Under the pieces are notes generated by a model. It was not told where the DNA came from. It worked only from the letters and a program-made list of their open reading frames with translations, and did no database searches. From an uncultured Lachnospiraceae bacterium (GTDB lineage Bacteria; Bacillota; Clostridia; Lachnospirales; Lachnospiraceae), in contig CADCPL010000075.1 in the NCBI GenBank assembly GCA_902803305.1, positions 1 to 6,836 on the forward strand: a stretch of DNA of 6,836 bases, in the 5' to 3' direction. The position numbers and the translations under genes were made by a program. Shown here in pieces: positions 6,357 through 6,836 of the stretch (position 1 is its first letter; the number at the start of each line of letters is the position of its first letter).

Positions 6357-6803
6357 ATGAGTATATTTAAAAGTTTCGGCGTTAACGCATCAGGTATGAC
6401 GGCTGAACGTTTCAGGATGGACATCATCTCCCAGAACGTTGCCAATGCCAATACAACAAGGACCGAAGAAGGAACCCCGTACAGGAGAAAAGTCGTTACG
6501 TTCCATGAGAGGACGGAGGATATCACAAGCTTTGGCACGATATTCAAGAAGGCCCGCGGAATGGATGTCGGAGACGGCGTTAAGGCAACGGGTGTATACG
6601 AAGATCAGTCCGATCTTGTTATGGTATATGATCCGTCGCATCCGGATGCAAACGATGACGGATACGTTCTTTATCCGAACGTTAATATCGTGACGGAGAT
6701 GACCAACATGATCGATGCCGAGAGAGCGTACCAGGCTAACGCAACGGCATTTACCGCCAGCAAATCAATAGCGATGAAGGGCCTTGATATAGCAAAATCT
6801 TGA
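6357..6803 (+). CDS. flgC: Flagellar basal-body rod protein FlgC
   Basis: At 148 residues it is a standard FlgC, a proximal-rod component assembled with FlgB and exported through the flagellar secretion system. The N-terminal rod helix is followed by DIISQNVANANTTRT (22-36). The C-terminal FlgC hallmark begins YDPSHPDANDDGYVLYPNVN (91-110) and continues through TEMTNMIDAERAYQANA to the end. The ATG at 6357 has a strong AAGGAGG (6346-6352) four bases upstream. The 91-bp gap to flgB is long for a rod operon and is almost wholly occupied by repeat copy B. The stop TGA is again followed two codons later by an in-frame TAG, and repeat copy C begins there. FliE would be the usual next gene, but it lies outside the window. 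Confidence 0.97.
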   Translation: MSIFKSFGVNASGMTAERFRMDIISQNVANANTTRTEEGTPYRRKVVTFHERTEDITSFGTIFKKARGMDVGDGVKATGVYEDQSDLVMVYDPSHPDANDDGYVLYPNVNIVTEMTNMIDAERAYQANATAFTASKSIAMKGLDIAKS

Positions 6804-6806
6804 TGT

Positions 6807-6836
6807 TAGGGGGAACCACGTAGTGGTGGGCCCCTG
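6807..6836 (+). ncRNA. Structured flagellar RNA element, copy C (truncated by window end)
   Basis: Only the 5' part is present, starting three bases after the flgC stop. TAGGGG (6807-6812) can pair with CCCCTG (6831-6836), enclosing the hairpin CCAC-GTA-GTGG (6816-6826), then TGGG. It aligns with the 5' part of copy A (5773-5801). Its hairpin has A6818-T6824 where copy A has G5784-C5789, a compensatory change. The conserved 3' two thirds should lie past the window edge, before the next gene. Confidence 0.65.

Noticed and set aside
5766..6836. CRISPR array or insertion sequence behind the repeats
   Set aside because: The copies are spaced by whole genes, vary internally and carry no transposase or terminal target duplications, and no regular short spacers exist.

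Overview
The window looks like the chromosome of a motile, Gram-positive-type anaerobe of the Bacillota, most likely a Lachnospiraceae relative of Butyrivibrio or Roseburia. This is inferred from the character of the FlgB and FlgC proteins, strong Shine-Dalgarno sites, sigma-A-like promoters, and a MATE transporter carrying an RsbW-type ATPase domain. No database search backs the assignment.

Layout. (1) Positions 1-3746, plus strand: the end of a surface-glycan or glycoconjugate gene set. A very large protein, cut by the left window edge, combines a QueC-like PP-loop nucleotide-binding domain with a Cys4 zinc site, a family 2 glycosyltransferase and a DUF218/YdcF-like domain. Its stop codon overlaps the start of a sugar-transfer-associated ATP-grasp ligase. 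(2) Positions 3753-5519, minus strand: a MATE-family exporter with a C-terminal HATPase domain, convergent with the ligase across a 6-bp gap. Its promoter sits so close to the ATG that the mRNA should be leaderless. (3) Positions 5520-5869: a divergent intergenic region with an orphan intrinsic terminator and two tandem plus-strand promoters. (4) Positions 5870-6836, plus strand: the start of a flagellar operon, flgB then flgC, with more genes expected past the right edge.

The most unusual content is a structured repeat that fills every non-coding gap of the flagellar operon. Copy A forms almost the whole 5' leader of flgB, copy B fills the flgB-flgC gap, and copy C begins right after flgC and is cut by the window end. 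Copies A and B align without a gap over 62 nt (5793-5854 against 6276-6337) with six differences. Three of those six change together so that two mutually exclusive helices are both kept. The 5' hairpin of copies A and C also shows a compensatory change, and copy B lacks it. This reads as a conserved cis-acting RNA reused before successive flagellar genes. I do not recognise it as a known riboswitch class.

How the parts may connect (inference): the glycosyltransferase/PP-loop/ligase pair next to a flagellar operon fits a flagellin or envelope glycan modification set. The exporter is a separate, oppositely oriented unit whose link to either neighbour is unproven.
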